From the NCBI GenBank assembly GCA_947303805.1, contig CAMYZE010000008.1:26863-90862 (forward strand): a stretch of 64,000 nt of DNA, read 5' to 3'. The translations under genes were made by a program, and so were the position numbers. This document shows, one piece after another, positions 42,774-52,510 of the stretch (positions within the stretch are counted from its first letter, which is position 1; every line of letters begins with the position of its first letter). The stretch is from an uncultured Clostridia bacterium (GTDB taxonomy: Bacteria > Bacillota > Clostridia > Lachnospirales > Lachnospiraceae). The notes beneath the pieces are model-generated. The model was not told the origin of the DNA. It ran no database searches and worked only from the letters and a program-made list of their open reading frames with translations.

Positions 42774-43622
42774 TTGGAACAAAAAATAAAAAAAGTAAGA
42801 CTGGACTTATACCTTTTAGATAAAGGATTTTTCCCTACTAGAGAAAAGGCGAGAGTTGCCATTATGGAGGGAAATGTATTTGTCAACAATCAAAAAGAAG
42901 ATAAGCCTGGCACTATGATTAAAGAAAATGCTGTGGTTGAATATAGAGGTGAAAAACTAAAGTATGTAAGTCGCGGCGGACTGAAATTAGAAAAGGCGTC
43001 AGAAGTTTTTAATATAGAATTTAAAGATTTGATATGTATTGATATAGGAGCATCAACAGGTGGGTTTACAGATCTTATGCTTCAAAATGGTGCTAAAAAA
43101 GTATTTGCTGTAGACTGTGGCACTAATCAACTTGACTATAGATTGAGAACTAATGATAGAGTAGTAGTTATGGAGAACACCAATGCGAGATATTTGACAA
43201 GAGACGATATAGGCGATGATATAATAGATTTTGTATCGGTGGACGTAAGTTTTATATCGCTCACAAAAATATTGCCTGTTATTAAAGAATTATTGAAGAT
43301 AAGTGGCGAGGCAGTTTTACTTATAAAGCCCCAGTTTGAGGCGGGAAAAAAGTTAGTTGAGAAAAATGGTGTTGTTAGGGATAAAGAAATCCATGAGAAA
43401 GTTGTCAAGTATATTATAGATTATTGTATGAAAAGTAATTTCTGCATTAAAGGGCTTGATTTTTCTCCAATAAAAGGACCTGCTGGCAATATAGAGTATT
43501 TATTATATATTTCTAATGTCGATATTTCTGACAAATTATTAGCGATAGGAACTGATGATATAGATTTCTATGTAAAAAGTATAGTAGAAAAATCGCACGA
43601 GTCACTTAATAAAGAGGAATAA
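42774..43622 (+). CDS. tlyA: TlyA-family rRNA 2'-O-methyltransferase
   Basis: An S4 RNA-binding domain (LDLYLLDKGFFPTREKARVA, residues 9-28) followed by an FtsJ-like methyltransferase domain with DIGASTGGFTDLMLQNGAKK (about 90-110), DVSFISLTKI and LIKPQFEAG (K-D-K-E style catalytic set). TlyA modifies 16S and 23S rRNA and affects capreomycin sensitivity in other bacteria. It starts with TTG 42774 after AAAGGAA, in the usual place between dxs and nadK. Confidence 0.92.
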   Translation: MEQKIKKVRLDLYLLDKGFFPTREKARVAIMEGNVFVNNQKEDKPGTMIKENAVVEYRGEKLKYVSRGGLKLEKASEVFNIEFKDLICIDIGASTGGFTDLMLQNGAKKVFAVDCGTNQLDYRLRTNDRVVVMENTNARYLTRDDIGDDIIDFVSVDVSFISLTKILPVIKELLKISGEAVLLIKPQFEAGKKLVEKNGVVRDKEIHEKVVKYIIDYCMKSNFCIKGLDFSPIKGPAGNIEYLLYISNVDISDKLLAIGTDDIDFYVKSIVEKSHESLNKEE

Positions 43623-44468
43623 ATGCAAGTATTAGTGGTGGCAAAAAAGAATATCAGCAAAGGAAAGGCAACTATTAAATCTCTTACCAACTTACTTGAT
43701 AAGAAAAATGTTAATTATCAAGTAGTGGGCTTTGATGATGTGGATGAGTTCTATAATGAAATCCATGACAAGAAGTTTAAAAATACCTTTGATATTTTAC
43801 TATCTTTTGGTGGAGATGGGACAATACTTAAATCTGCAAGAGTTGCAAGAAAACTTGATATACCAATTTTGGGAGTAAATGTAGGCACCGTCGGCTTTTT
43901 AACCACAATAAGCGATTTTGATGATTTACCTAGTGCTATTGATAAAATAAAGAAAAAAAATTATCTCTATGAAGAACGAAGCATGATAGATGTGGAGGTT
44001 TTAAGAGATGGTAAGGAAGTATTTAAAGCTTATGCAGTAAACGAAGCGACATTTATGACAAGCAGTCTTAGCAAGATGGGCAAGTATAAAATACTTATCG
44101 GAGAAGAGAAAAACTTATTTACGAGGATAAATGCAGATGGTCTTATAGTGGCAACTCCAACAGGATCTACAGCGCATTCTCTATCGGCTGGTGGTCCCAT
44201 AGTGTCGCCGAATGTAAACTGTTTGATAATTACACCACTTTATCCGCATACACTCAATCAAAGGAGTTTTGTGATTGGTGACAACAAAGAATTAAATGTT
44301 GAAATTTTATCAAATAAGCAAATTGTGGATGTCGATGGCAGAGTGAATTGTGAATTGTTGAAGGACGATATAGTTATAATAAAAAAACTAAAAAAAACAA
44401 TAAAATACATAGTATTTAATAATAACAATTATTTGGAAAATATCAAAGAAAAAATTAAAGCATTGTAG
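43623..44468 (+). CDS. nadK: NAD kinase
   Basis: Makes NADP from NAD and ATP/polyphosphate. Motifs FGGDGTILKSARVA (the GGDG of all NAD kinases), VNVGTVGFLTT, RINADGLIVATPTGSTAHSL and NQRSFVIGDNKEL. 281 residues. It starts immediately at the tlyA stop (TAAATG) and is followed by argR at 44480. Confidence 0.96.
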   Translation: MQVLVVAKKNISKGKATIKSLTNLLDKKNVNYQVVGFDDVDEFYNEIHDKKFKNTFDILLSFGGDGTILKSARVARKLDIPILGVNVGTVGFLTTISDFDDLPSAIDKIKKKNYLYEERSMIDVEVLRDGKEVFKAYAVNEATFMTSSLSKMGKYKILIGEEKNLFTRINADGLIVATPTGSTAHSLSAGGPIVSPNVNCLIITPLYPHTLNQRSFVIGDNKELNVEILSNKQIVDVDGRVNCELLKDDIVIIKKLKKTIKYIVFNNNNYLENIKEKIKAL

Positions 44469-44479
44469 TAGGTGAGGAA

Positions 44480-44932
44480 ATGAAAAAAGGAAGACATGAA
44501 GCAATAATTGATTTAGTGAGAAACAATGAAATTGAAAATCAGAGTGAGCTTGCATATAAACTTTCGGAGTTGGGTTATGACATTACTCAGGCTACTGTGT
44601 CAAGAGACATACAGAAGTTAAATCTTATCAAGGTTAAAAGCAATGGTAAGTTTAAATATGCTGTAGTAGAAACTGCTGATAACTTTTCAGAAAAATATGT
44701 GAGAATTATAAGAGAAACTATTAAGTCTATGGATGTAGCTAAAAACTTTGTAATAGTTAAAACTCAGTCAGGTATGGCAATGGCAACTGCAGCTGCACTT
44801 GATGGTCTACAACTGGATGAGATAGTGGGCTCACTTGCTGGAGATGATGCCATTTTTGTGGCAACAAAAAGTGATGACAAAGCAATGCTACTTATGAATA
44901 AAATCGAAGTTTTAATGAGAAAGGAAAACTAA
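44480..44932 (+). CDS. argR: Arginine repressor ArgR
   Basis: An N-terminal winged helix (KKGRHEAIIDLVRNNEI, ITQATVSRDIQKLNL) and a C-terminal arginine-binding/oligomerisation domain with MAMATAAALDGLQLDEIVGS and AGDDAIFVATKSD. 150 residues, a canonical length. In Firmicutes it represses arginine biosynthesis and can activate catabolism. Here it sits between nadK and recN, its conserved clostridial and bacilli site; it overlaps recN by one base. Confidence 0.95.
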   Translation: MKKGRHEAIIDLVRNNEIENQSELAYKLSELGYDITQATVSRDIQKLNLIKVKSNGKFKYAVVETADNFSEKYVRIIRETIKSMDVAKNFVIVKTQSGMAMATAAALDGLQLDEIVGSLAGDDAIFVATKSDDKAMLLMNKIEVLMRKEN

Positions 44933-46593
44933 TGTTAGAGAGTTTGTCGGTTAGAAACTTTGCTCTTATTAAAGAGGCTCATATTGATTTTAAAAATAAC
45001 TTAAATGTCCTTACAGGAGAAACTGGAAGCGGTAAATCTATCCTGATAGGCTCAATTAATCTTGCTCTTGGTATGAGAGCGAGTAAAGAATATATGAGGG
45101 ACGAAAATGAAGACACTACTGTGTCCATTGCTTTTTCTATAAAAGATGAAGAACTTATAAAGATGATTAAGGATATGGATATACCCGTAGATGAAGATGG
45201 AAAGGTTATCATTTATAGAAAGATTACAAAGGATAAAAATATAGCAAAAATAAATGATGAGTCAAGCACACTCAATAAGATTAGAGAATTAACTGACAAG
45301 CTAATTGATATATATGGTCAGCATGATGGTGAAAGTTTAAGAAAGAATGCAAAACACATAGAGTTCTTGGATGATTTTATTGGCAAAGAGTCTGCGGAAA
45401 AAAAGAGTGTAATAAGTAAACTATATAATGAATTGAAAGAGAAAAAGGAAAGATTAGACAGTTTTAATCTTGATGAAAGAATGAGACTTAGAGAAATAGA
45501 TATTTTAAAATATGAAGTGGACGAACTGGAAAAGGCAAATTTAAAGAGCGGTGAGGAAGAGGAGTTGGCTGATAGATTCAAACTCATCTCTAACTCTAAG
45601 AATATTATTGAGTCATTAACCAATGCATTTAACAGCCTGCAAGAACTTAATATTTCAGCGGCGGTAAAAGAAGTTAAGTCTGCTACAAAGTATGATGAAT
45701 CATTAAATGATATTTGTTCATCACTCATGGATTGTGAGTCTTTAATTAGTGATAGCATAAAGGAACTGGATAAAAAGATAGAACAATATGATATAGATGA
45801 AAAAGAGTATGCCAATATGGAAAGCCGACTTGACCTCATTAGGGGAATTCTTGCAAAATATAATAATTCTGTAGATAAAGCACTATCGGAACTAGTAGTT
45901 AAGAAAAAGAGACTTTTAGAACTTGATGACTATGACAATGAAAAAAATAAGGCAAAGGACGAAGTGGAAAAGGCCGAAGCAAAACTTGAAAAAGCTGCAT
46001 CGGAACTCAGTGAATTAAGAAAAAAACATGCAAAAGACTTTATAGCAAAAATAGTTGAAGAGTTAAAAGATTTAGGTTTCTTAGATGTAAAGTTTGATAT
46101 CAATATAGAGAGAAAACAAGAAATTGCAAGAGATGGATTTGATGACGTTACATTCATGATTTCGCTCAATACTGGAGAGAAAATGAGAGCACTTAGTGAC
46201 GTGGCATCTGGTGGTGAATTATCGAGAATAATGCTTTCAATTAAAACTATATTATCAGAGAGCTATGGCACAGAGACTTTGATATTTGATGAAATAGATG
46301 CAGGAATCAGCGGAATAACTGCTACAAAGGTTGCATCAAAACTAAACCGTATAGCAAAAAATCATCAAGTTATACTTATAACTCACCTACCGCAGATAGC
46401 AGCAATGGCAGACAATCACTTTGTGATTAAGAAGGAAGTTGCAGGAGATAGAACGATGACTACAATTGATCAACTTAATGACAAAGGTATGATAGAAGAG
46501 ATAGGCAGACTTATAAGTTCTGGTGGAGAGTTGACAAAAAATGTTTTAGCAAATGCCGAAGAACTAAAAGAGGCTGCACTTAAGGAGAAATAG
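44932..46593 (+). CDS. recN: DNA repair protein RecN
   Basis: An SMC-like ATPase for double-strand break repair. Walker A GETGSGKS near residue 30, coiled-coil arms around residues 150-360 split by a globular part, signature ASGGELSRIMLSIK and Walker B LIFDEIDAGISG. 553 residues, normal. Last member of the conserved nusB-to-recN run. It is followed by a DUF212 gene and not by spoIVB/spo0A. Confidence 0.96.
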   Translation: MLESLSVRNFALIKEAHIDFKNNLNVLTGETGSGKSILIGSINLALGMRASKEYMRDENEDTTVSIAFSIKDEELIKMIKDMDIPVDEDGKVIIYRKITKDKNIAKINDESSTLNKIRELTDKLIDIYGQHDGESLRKNAKHIEFLDDFIGKESAEKKSVISKLYNELKEKKERLDSFNLDERMRLREIDILKYEVDELEKANLKSGEEEELADRFKLISNSKNIIESLTNAFNSLQELNISAAVKEVKSATKYDESLNDICSSLMDCESLISDSIKELDKKIEQYDIDEKEYANMESRLDLIRGILAKYNNSVDKALSELVVKKKRLLELDDYDNEKNKAKDEVEKAEAKLEKAASELSELRKKHAKDFIAKIVEELKDLGFLDVKFDINIERKQEIARDGFDDVTFMISLNTGEKMRALSDVASGGELSRIMLSIKTILSESYGTETLIFDEIDAGISGITATKVASKLNRIAKNHQVILITHLPQIAAMADNHFVIKKEVAGDRTMTTIDQLNDKGMIEEIGRLISSGGELTKNVLANAEELKEAALKEK

Positions 46594-46595
46594 AG

Positions 46596-47057
46596 ATGTC
46601 AATTTTAAAAGAATTATTACAAAATAAACCACTTATAATTGCTGCAATATCTTGGTTCATGGCTGGGATTCTTAAAGTGTTTGTAGAATTAAGAGTAAAT
46701 AAAAAATTAGCAATTTCTAGAGTAGTGGGGGCTGGTGGAATGCCATCATCTCACACTGCTACAGTTGTGTCACTTGTGATAGCTATTGCCTATTATCAAG
46801 GATTAACTAGTGGTGAATTTGCACTTGCTGTGATTTTTGCAATTATTGTAATTCATGATGCTGTAGGTGTAAGACTTGAGACAGGTAAACAGGCTAAAGT
46901 TTTAAATACAATGATGTTCGAATCAGATGCGTTTAAAGATTTAGATTTTGAAAAACAATTAAAAGAATATGTTGGACACACACCTTTACAGGCTCTTGCC
47001 GGAGCAATTGTAGGTATTATAGTTTCTATATTTATGATATTTATTGTTTATAAATAA
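46596..47057 (+). CDS. Divergent PAP2 (DUF212) membrane protein
   Basis: A 153-residue protein with four TM segments and the DUF212 core GAGGMPSSHTATVVSL near residue 45, related to acid phosphatase/vanadium-dependent PAP2 proteins. Its substrate is unknown; PAP2 relatives act on lipid phosphates such as undecaprenyl diphosphate. It starts 2 bases after recN and overlaps the next gene by one base, so it belongs to the operon. Confidence 0.88.
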   Translation: MSILKELLQNKPLIIAAISWFMAGILKVFVELRVNKKLAISRVVGAGGMPSSHTATVVSLVIAIAYYQGLTSGEFALAVIFAIIVIHDAVGVRLETGKQAKVLNTMMFESDAFKDLDFEKQLKEYVGHTPLQALAGAIVGIIVSIFMIFIVYK

Positions 47058-48025
47058 TGAAGAGATTTTTTCAAAACATCATATTGATTTTTGTAGCTAT
47101 TTCCTTTTTTTCTTGTAAAGGGATAGAGTTTGAAAACAAAAAAATAGCTAAAGCAGAAGAATTGTCAAGAGCCGAGTCTATGATTTTTGTTGCAGAAGAA
47201 AAGAATCGCTATGAGAATAAGTTTGGAAGTGCTCTTTGGAACTTGAAGAGTGGAGATGGAAACTTATATTTTAAAGATTATATTGTCTCTATTACTAAAG
47301 CATTTGTCGAAAAACTTATGGTATTAAAACTAACAGCTGATGATTTAAATATCGTAATAAGCAGTGCCGACAATGAAAAGATTGTTAAGGCAAGCGAAGA
47401 ATATTATAATTTGCTTTCATTTGGTGATAAGAGCTATATTGGCTGTAATGAAGGCGATGTACTCAATGCATTTACTGATTATCATGTGGCAAGACTCGTT
47501 GTTGATAATTTGTCTAAAAATGCAAGTACAGAATTGAGTATTTCTGAGGCAAAGGTTATAAGAGTTCAATATATCGTTTTCGATGACAAAGAAACTGCAG
47601 AAAAAACTGCAGTAGAGGTTAAAAATAAAGGAGCAAACTTTGCTTATTTTGCGAAGACAAGAAGCAAGGAGACGGAAATTGAGATGGTAATTAAAAGAGG
47701 TGATGAGGCATCTACGAGATTTCCTGAATTGTTCTATATGAGTGATGGACAAGTTAGTGAGGTCATTCAATTTAAAAACAAGTATTATTTATTTAAATGT
47801 ATAGAAGACTATTTAGTTGATGAAACTGAAAATAGAAGATTAGAAGTGTTAAGATCAATGAAAAATAGCGAGTTTAGTGAGAAGTTCAAAAAATATGAAG
47901 AGACCTACAAAATTAGATCAAATTCAAATTATTGGCGAGAAATAGATCTTCAAGAGGGGTATGATTGCACTATAGATAAATTTGAAGATATTTATTATAA
48001 ATACTTTCCTAAAGCAATAAAATGA
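47057..48025 (+). CDS. Lipoprotein peptidyl-prolyl isomerase (parvulin/PrsA-like)
   Basis: A lipobox FFSC puts the lipidated cysteine near residue 20. The N-terminal half is helical like SurA/PrsA chaperone parts, and residues about 175-260 form a parvulin-like domain (IRVQYIVFDDKETAEK, KNKGANFAYFAKTRSKE, FYMSDGQVSEVIQFKNKYYL). The usual GDLGW block is missing, so isomerase activity is uncertain and it may serve only as an extracellular folding chaperone. 322 residues. Overlaps its neighbour at 48022 by 4 bases. Confidence 0.75.
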   Translation: MKRFFQNIILIFVAISFFSCKGIEFENKKIAKAEELSRAESMIFVAEEKNRYENKFGSALWNLKSGDGNLYFKDYIVSITKAFVEKLMVLKLTADDLNIVISSADNEKIVKASEEYYNLLSFGDKSYIGCNEGDVLNAFTDYHVARLVVDNLSKNASTELSISEAKVIRVQYIVFDDKETAEKTAVEVKNKGANFAYFAKTRSKETEIEMVIKRGDEASTRFPELFYMSDGQVSEVIQFKNKYYLFKCIEDYLVDETENRRLEVLRSMKNSEFSEKFKKYEETYKIRSNSNYWREIDLQEGYDCTIDKFEDIYYKYFPKAIK

Positions 48026-49287
48026 GAAGTGATAATTTAAAACCTAGAGATATTTTTTGGAATACATTGGGAATGATTACATATTCGGCAGTGTCTCTTT
48101 TGGTATCTATTGTGATAATAAATATTTCCGGAAGTATAGAAGGTGGAATATTTAGTTTTGGATTTTCTACTTTGGGTAGGTTAATATATATAGTTGCATA
48201 CTTCGGTATAAGACCCATGCATATTGTAGACATTAAGTACAGATATTCATTTCATGATTATTTCTTTTTTGGCATAAAAGCTGCGACCATATCATTGCTT
48301 GCTGGACTCGCGTTCGTACTTGTGAGATATTTGTCAGGTAACTATACTTTAGTAAAATCCACATTACTCATTTTGCTAATACTCCATGCTGTAATTGATG
48401 GATTTGCTGACTATTATGAGTGTGAGTATCAACGAGTAAATAAGCTTTATATGTGTGGGCAAAGCGTGTTTTTTAGGATTTTTGTATTTACCGCTGCTCT
48501 TATTATTACTGTTTATTTAAGCAAAAGTTTATTATTTGCTGAGATAGTTGCAATTGTAGCAGAACTTATTATGTTTTACTTTCTTAATGTAAAAAGAAGT
48601 AGAGGCATTTTTAAGGAAGCAAAATTAAATAGTAAAAATAATAATATTTTTGCAGAGGCATTACCTTTATTTTTAGTAACCTTTCTTGATATGTATATAT
48701 TTTCGGTGGCTAAATTTGCTATAGATTATAATTTGGGTGATGTGTATAGTGGATTTTATAATCTTATATTCATGCCTACAAATGTAATATATCTAGTTAT
48801 GACTCTTTTTATGAAACCAATTTTGACACCGCTTTCTAATGCATATTATAATGATAAAGATGAATACAATAAAATACTTAGAAATACATTTTTCTTATCA
48901 CTTTTTATTGCCATAGTATTTATTATAGGCACTTTTATTTTTGGCAATATATACTTAGGTATAGTTAAAGTCATGACAGCAGGAGCATACAATAATGTAG
49001 CAAAAGAAATAGTTATTTACAATTTTACTATGGAGTTTGTTGTACTTATAATAGCCATATTAGGAGGATGCTTTTACACAGTTTGTACCCCTATGTATTT
49101 TGCGATTATAATAGAAAACAAGCAAAGATATTTGCTTATATCATATGGAGTTATTGCTGTTCTTTCATTTTTTATATCAAGGATGTTTGTATCAATAGCC
49201 GGAATAATAGGCGCAGCTATATCATTTTTGCTTAGCATGTTTTTGCTATTTGTAGGTGTGTTGATAGTGAAAGGTGTTACAAGATGA
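48022..49287 (+). CDS. Wzx/MATE-like polysaccharide flippase
   Basis: A 421-residue membrane protein with about 12 TM helices. FFWNTLGMITYSAVSLLVSI-type start and SFGFSTLGRLIYIVAYFGIRP are typical of flippases that move lipid-linked oligosaccharides across the membrane. It overlaps the parvulin-like gene and the glycosyltransferase gene by 4 bases each, tying it to the operon. The exact substrate is unknown. Confidence 0.75.
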   Translation: MRSDNLKPRDIFWNTLGMITYSAVSLLVSIVIINISGSIEGGIFSFGFSTLGRLIYIVAYFGIRPMHIVDIKYRYSFHDYFFFGIKAATISLLAGLAFVLVRYLSGNYTLVKSTLLILLILHAVIDGFADYYECEYQRVNKLYMCGQSVFFRIFVFTAALIITVYLSKSLLFAEIVAIVAELIMFYFLNVKRSRGIFKEAKLNSKNNNIFAEALPLFLVTFLDMYIFSVAKFAIDYNLGDVYSGFYNLIFMPTNVIYLVMTLFMKPILTPLSNAYYNDKDEYNKILRNTFFLSLFIAIVFIIGTFIFGNIYLGIVKVMTAGAYNNVAKEIVIYNFTMEFVVLIIAILGGCFYTVCTPMYFAIIIENKQRYLLISYGVIAVLSFFISRMFVSIAGIIGAAISFLLSMFLLFVGVLIVKGVTR

Positions 49288-50258
49288 GTGGTAGTAAAAA
49301 ATATGATGTAGTTATATTGACACATGCACCAAAAGATGATCTTGTGCATTCGATTGAAAAATTGATCACACAGTCCATCATGCCTGAAAAAATCATTATT
49401 TATAATACTAATGAAAAAATTTTTTATAAGAATATTAATGATATTAATGAGTTTGAAAAACTTTTGTCAGACAATGATGGTTTAATAAAGATTGTTAATA
49501 TTGATGAGGCTAATTTTGATCATGGCAAGGCGAGAAATGATGCTGCAAACTTATGTGAATCAGATTATATACTATTTTTAACTGATGATGCAGTACCATA
49601 TGATAGTTACTTAGGCGAGAAGCTAATGAAGGCATTTGAAGAGTATGACAAAAAAGGATTTAATGTGGCTGTAAGTTATGCACAGCAGATTGCCAAAAGT
49701 GATGCGAAATTAAAAGAGAGATATGTAAGAGAGTTTAATTATCCGACACATGATATAATAAAAATGAAGTCAAGAGAAGATGAATTAGGCATAAAAAATT
49801 ACTATTGTTCAAATGTCTGTGCCATGTACGATAGAAAAATCTTTAATGAACTTGGTAAGTTTGAAGAAGGCATAATTTTAAATGAGGACACTTTTTATGT
49901 GTATCTCGCAATAAATAAAGGTTACAGCGTCATATATTATGCTGATGCCAAAGTGTTTCACTCACATAATCTTAGTTATCGTGAACAGTTTAGTAGAAAT
50001 TTTGACATAGGTGTTTCGCAGTTTGAAAGGAAAGAGATTTTTAATAAGATTCCTTCAACAAAAGAGGGCAAAAAGCTGCTTTTAAATGTTTCACTTAAAT
50101 TGTTATCAAGATTTCATATAATTATGTTTGTTGACTTTGCTATAGAATGTTTATATAGATATATGGGTTTTAAAAAAGGCAAAAATTTTGAAAAATTAAC
50201 AATAGATGAATGCATAAAATATTCAGCAAATAAAAACTATTTTATAAATAAAAAATAA
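49284..50258 (+). CDS. Family 2 glycosyltransferase
   Basis: A GT-A protein of 324 residues with VVILTHAPKDDLVHSIEKL at the start, DHGKARNDAANL near residue 75, FLTDDAVPYDSY (DxD-type metal site) near 95, and ILNEDTFYVYLAINKGY near 200; a C-terminal TM-like stretch (HIIMFVDFAIECLYRY) may anchor it. It adds a sugar to a surface glycan, possibly rhamnose-like, but donor and acceptor are unknown. Between the flippase-like and ABC permease genes. Confidence 0.85.
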   Translation: MSGSKKYDVVILTHAPKDDLVHSIEKLITQSIMPEKIIIYNTNEKIFYKNINDINEFEKLLSDNDGLIKIVNIDEANFDHGKARNDAANLCESDYILFLTDDAVPYDSYLGEKLMKAFEEYDKKGFNVAVSYAQQIAKSDAKLKERYVREFNYPTHDIIKMKSREDELGIKNYYCSNVCAMYDRKIFNELGKFEEGIILNEDTFYVYLAINKGYSVIYYADAKVFHSHNLSYREQFSRNFDIGVSQFERKEIFNKIPSTKEGKKLLLNVSLKLLSRFHIIMFVDFAIECLYRYMGFKKGKNFEKLTIDECIKYSANKNYFINKK

Positions 50259-50259
50259 T

Positions 50260-51051
50260 ATGTTAATAGAACTAATTAAAAATTTGAAAATGATATTAAG
50301 CCTTGCGAAGTCGGATTTTAAGAAAAGATTCGTAGGATCATATTTTGGGGTGCTTTGGATGTTTATACAGCCACTCGCTACAGTGCTTGTATATACACTT
50401 ATATTTCAAGTTGGATTTAAATCTGTACCACCTGTGCCTGGTATTCCATATGTGCTTTGGCTTATACCAGGTATCATACCTTGGTTTTATTTTCAAGACT
50501 CACTGCTACAAGGGACAGGAGTTCTATACGAATATAATTTCCTTGTAAAAAAAGTTGTGTTTAATGTTTCTATGCTCCCAGCAGTAAAATTGGTATCGGT
50601 GTTTTTAAGTCATATTTGTTTTATAGTAATTATGTTTATTGTTTTTATTGTAGCAAGAGTTCCAATAAGCATAAAATGTCTTATGATAATTTATTTTTCA
50701 TTTGCTTTATCAATATTCTCTCTTGGTTTAATATATTTTACTAGTTCTATAAATGTATTTTTCAAAGATATGGGTCAAATAGTAACGATACTTATGCAGT
50801 TTGGCATTTGGATGGCTCCAATTATGTATGATGAGAGTTTATTCATAAATAGGGCGCCTATTGTTTGTGATTTGATAAAATTAAATCCAATATATTACAT
50901 AGTAAAAGGATATAGATTTGCTATGATAGGAGATAGTTTTAAAGATTTCGGAATACTAACAATATATTTTTGGATTGTGACTATTATTGTTTTTATTATA
51001 GGAAGCAATGTGTTTAATAGATTTAAAGTACATTTTGCAGATGTATTATAA
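50260..51051 (+). CDS. ABC-2 polysaccharide export permease (TagG/Wzm-like)
   Basis: A 263-residue six-TM permease starting KSDFKKRFVGSYFGVLWMFIQPLATVL split across two clear motifs, with a WLIPGIIPWFYFQD segment and LNPIYYIVKGYR near the end. These match TagG/Wzm subunits that export teichoic acids or O-antigens. The partner ATPase (TagH/Wzt) is not adjacent on either side. Directly downstream of the glycosyltransferase and upstream of PlsC. Confidence 0.9.
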   Translation: MLIELIKNLKMILSLAKSDFKKRFVGSYFGVLWMFIQPLATVLVYTLIFQVGFKSVPPVPGIPYVLWLIPGIIPWFYFQDSLLQGTGVLYEYNFLVKKVVFNVSMLPAVKLVSVFLSHICFIVIMFIVFIVARVPISIKCLMIIYFSFALSIFSLGLIYFTSSINVFFKDMGQIVTILMQFGIWMAPIMYDESLFINRAPIVCDLIKLNPIYYIVKGYRFAMIGDSFKDFGILTIYFWIVTIIVFIIGSNVFNRFKVHFADVL

Positions 51052-51056
51052 GTTAT

Positions 51057-51812
51057 ATGATTAAGTTTATATTGATTATAATTTTAATATTGCTATTCGG
51101 AGTTTATACTGTTTTTGATGCAGTTATTTGCTTTTTTATAAATAGATATGATAGAACTTTTGTTGAGAAGCACAGTATGAAAGTAGTTCAAACAATATTT
51201 AGAGCTGTTAATGTTATTGCAGGCGTGAAAGTACATGTGGCAGGCTTGGCAAATCTCAAATCACTAAGTAATGAAAAATCATTTTTTGTAATCTCAAATC
51301 ATAGAGGTTTTTTTGACATAATAACTGGATACACACTATTTACAAATCTGACTGGAATAGTTTCAAAAGATAGTTTAAAGAAGTTACCGATAGTCCATTA
51401 TTGGATGAAAAGGATTAACTGTCTGTTCTTAAATAGAAATGATTTAAGAGATGGTGTTAAGATGGTTATTGATGCTATAAATAATATAAATAATGGAATT
51501 TCAATGTGGGTATTTCCAGAGGGGACTAGGTGTAAGAATGAAAATCCTCTTGAACTACTTGAGTTTAAACAGGGTGCATTTAAAATTCCAGAAAAAACTA
51601 ATTGTTATATCTTGCCAATTTCTTTTAGAAATACCGAAAAGGTTTTTGAAAAACAAATACCACGGGTTAAGGCAACTGATATATATATAAACATTGGAGT
51701 TCCTTATAAAATGAGTGAACTTTTAGATGAAAACAGAAGTAATATTGCTACATATAGCCAAGAAGTAATCAGAAACTTGTTGGCGGAGGAGAAAACATGG
51801 CAGATGCTATAG
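51057..51812 (+). CDS. plsC: 1-acyl-sn-glycerol-3-phosphate acyltransferase (PlsC)
   Basis: One TM segment at the start, then the acyltransferase core: block I VISNHRGFFDII (NHxxxxD), block II near INCLFLNRND, and block III FPEGTRCKNEN. It makes phosphatidic acid from lysophosphatidic acid. 251 residues. It starts 5 bases after the permease gene and overlaps the response-regulator gene by 16 bases. Confidence 0.92.
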   Translation: MIKFILIIILILLFGVYTVFDAVICFFINRYDRTFVEKHSMKVVQTIFRAVNVIAGVKVHVAGLANLKSLSNEKSFFVISNHRGFFDIITGYTLFTNLTGIVSKDSLKKLPIVHYWMKRINCLFLNRNDLRDGVKMVIDAINNINNGISMWVFPEGTRCKNENPLELLEFKQGAFKIPEKTNCYILPISFRNTEKVFEKQIPRVKATDIYINIGVPYKMSELLDENRSNIATYSQEVIRNLLAEEKTWQML

Positions 51813-52510
51813 AAAAAAAGAATATTCTTGTAGTCGATGACGAGAAAGAAATTGCGGAGTTAATTGAGATTCATTTGATGAGTCAGGATTACAATGTTAC
51901 AAAGGCTAAGAATGGAGTAGAAGCTTTGAAGATGCTTGATGAGAATCATTTTGATTTGGTGCTTCTAGATGTTATGATGCCTAAAATGGATGGAAAGGAA
52001 ACACTTAAAAAAATTCGTGAAAAGAATAATGTGCCAGTAATAATGGTTACTGCAAAGACTAGTGAAAAAGATAAGGTTGAAGGGCTAACTCTTGGAGCGG
52101 ATGATTATGTGACTAAACCTATAAAACCACTTGAGCTTATAGCAAGGGTAAAGGCACAACTTAGACGATTTACAGTGTTGAATCCAAATAAGGTAGAGAT
52201 TGAAGAACCTGATGAAATTACAATTAGAAATCTTTATATCAACAAGGTGACGCATGATGTAAAGGTCGATGATGAGCTTATTAAGTTAACTAAAATTGAG
52301 TTTGACATATTGTATTTACTTGCCAAAAACCCAAACAAGGTTTTCTCTACTGAAGAAATATTTGAAAATGTGTGGAAAGAAAAAAATTTCGACGCGACTA
52401 ATAATGTAATGGTACACATAAGAAGACTTAGAAACAAATTAAAGGAAGAAACTCGAGAAGAAAAAATTATAACTACTGTATGGGGTGTAGGATACAAGAT
52501 TGAGAAATAG
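51797..52510 (+). CDS. OmpR-family response regulator
   Basis: A receiver domain (VVDDEKEIAELI, phosphorylation Asp in LLDVMMPKMDG, MVTAKTSEKD with the conserved K in VTKPIKPLEL) and a C-terminal winged-helix DNA-binding domain (about 130-235, VHIRRLRNKLKEE and TVWGVGYKIE). 237 residues. It overlaps the kinase gene by 11 bases, so the two form a coupled pair. It resembles VanR/PhoB-type regulators; target genes may be the export-like genes that follow. GGAGGAG (51785-51791) precedes the ATG. Confidence 0.93.
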   Translation: MADAIEKKNILVVDDEKEIAELIEIHLMSQDYNVTKAKNGVEALKMLDENHFDLVLLDVMMPKMDGKETLKKIREKNNVPVIMVTAKTSEKDKVEGLTLGADDYVTKPIKPLELIARVKAQLRRFTVLNPNKVEIEEPDEITIRNLYINKVTHDVKVDDELIKLTKIEFDILYLLAKNPNKVFSTEEIFENVWKEKNFDATNNVMVHIRRLRNKLKEETREEKIITTVWGVGYKIEK

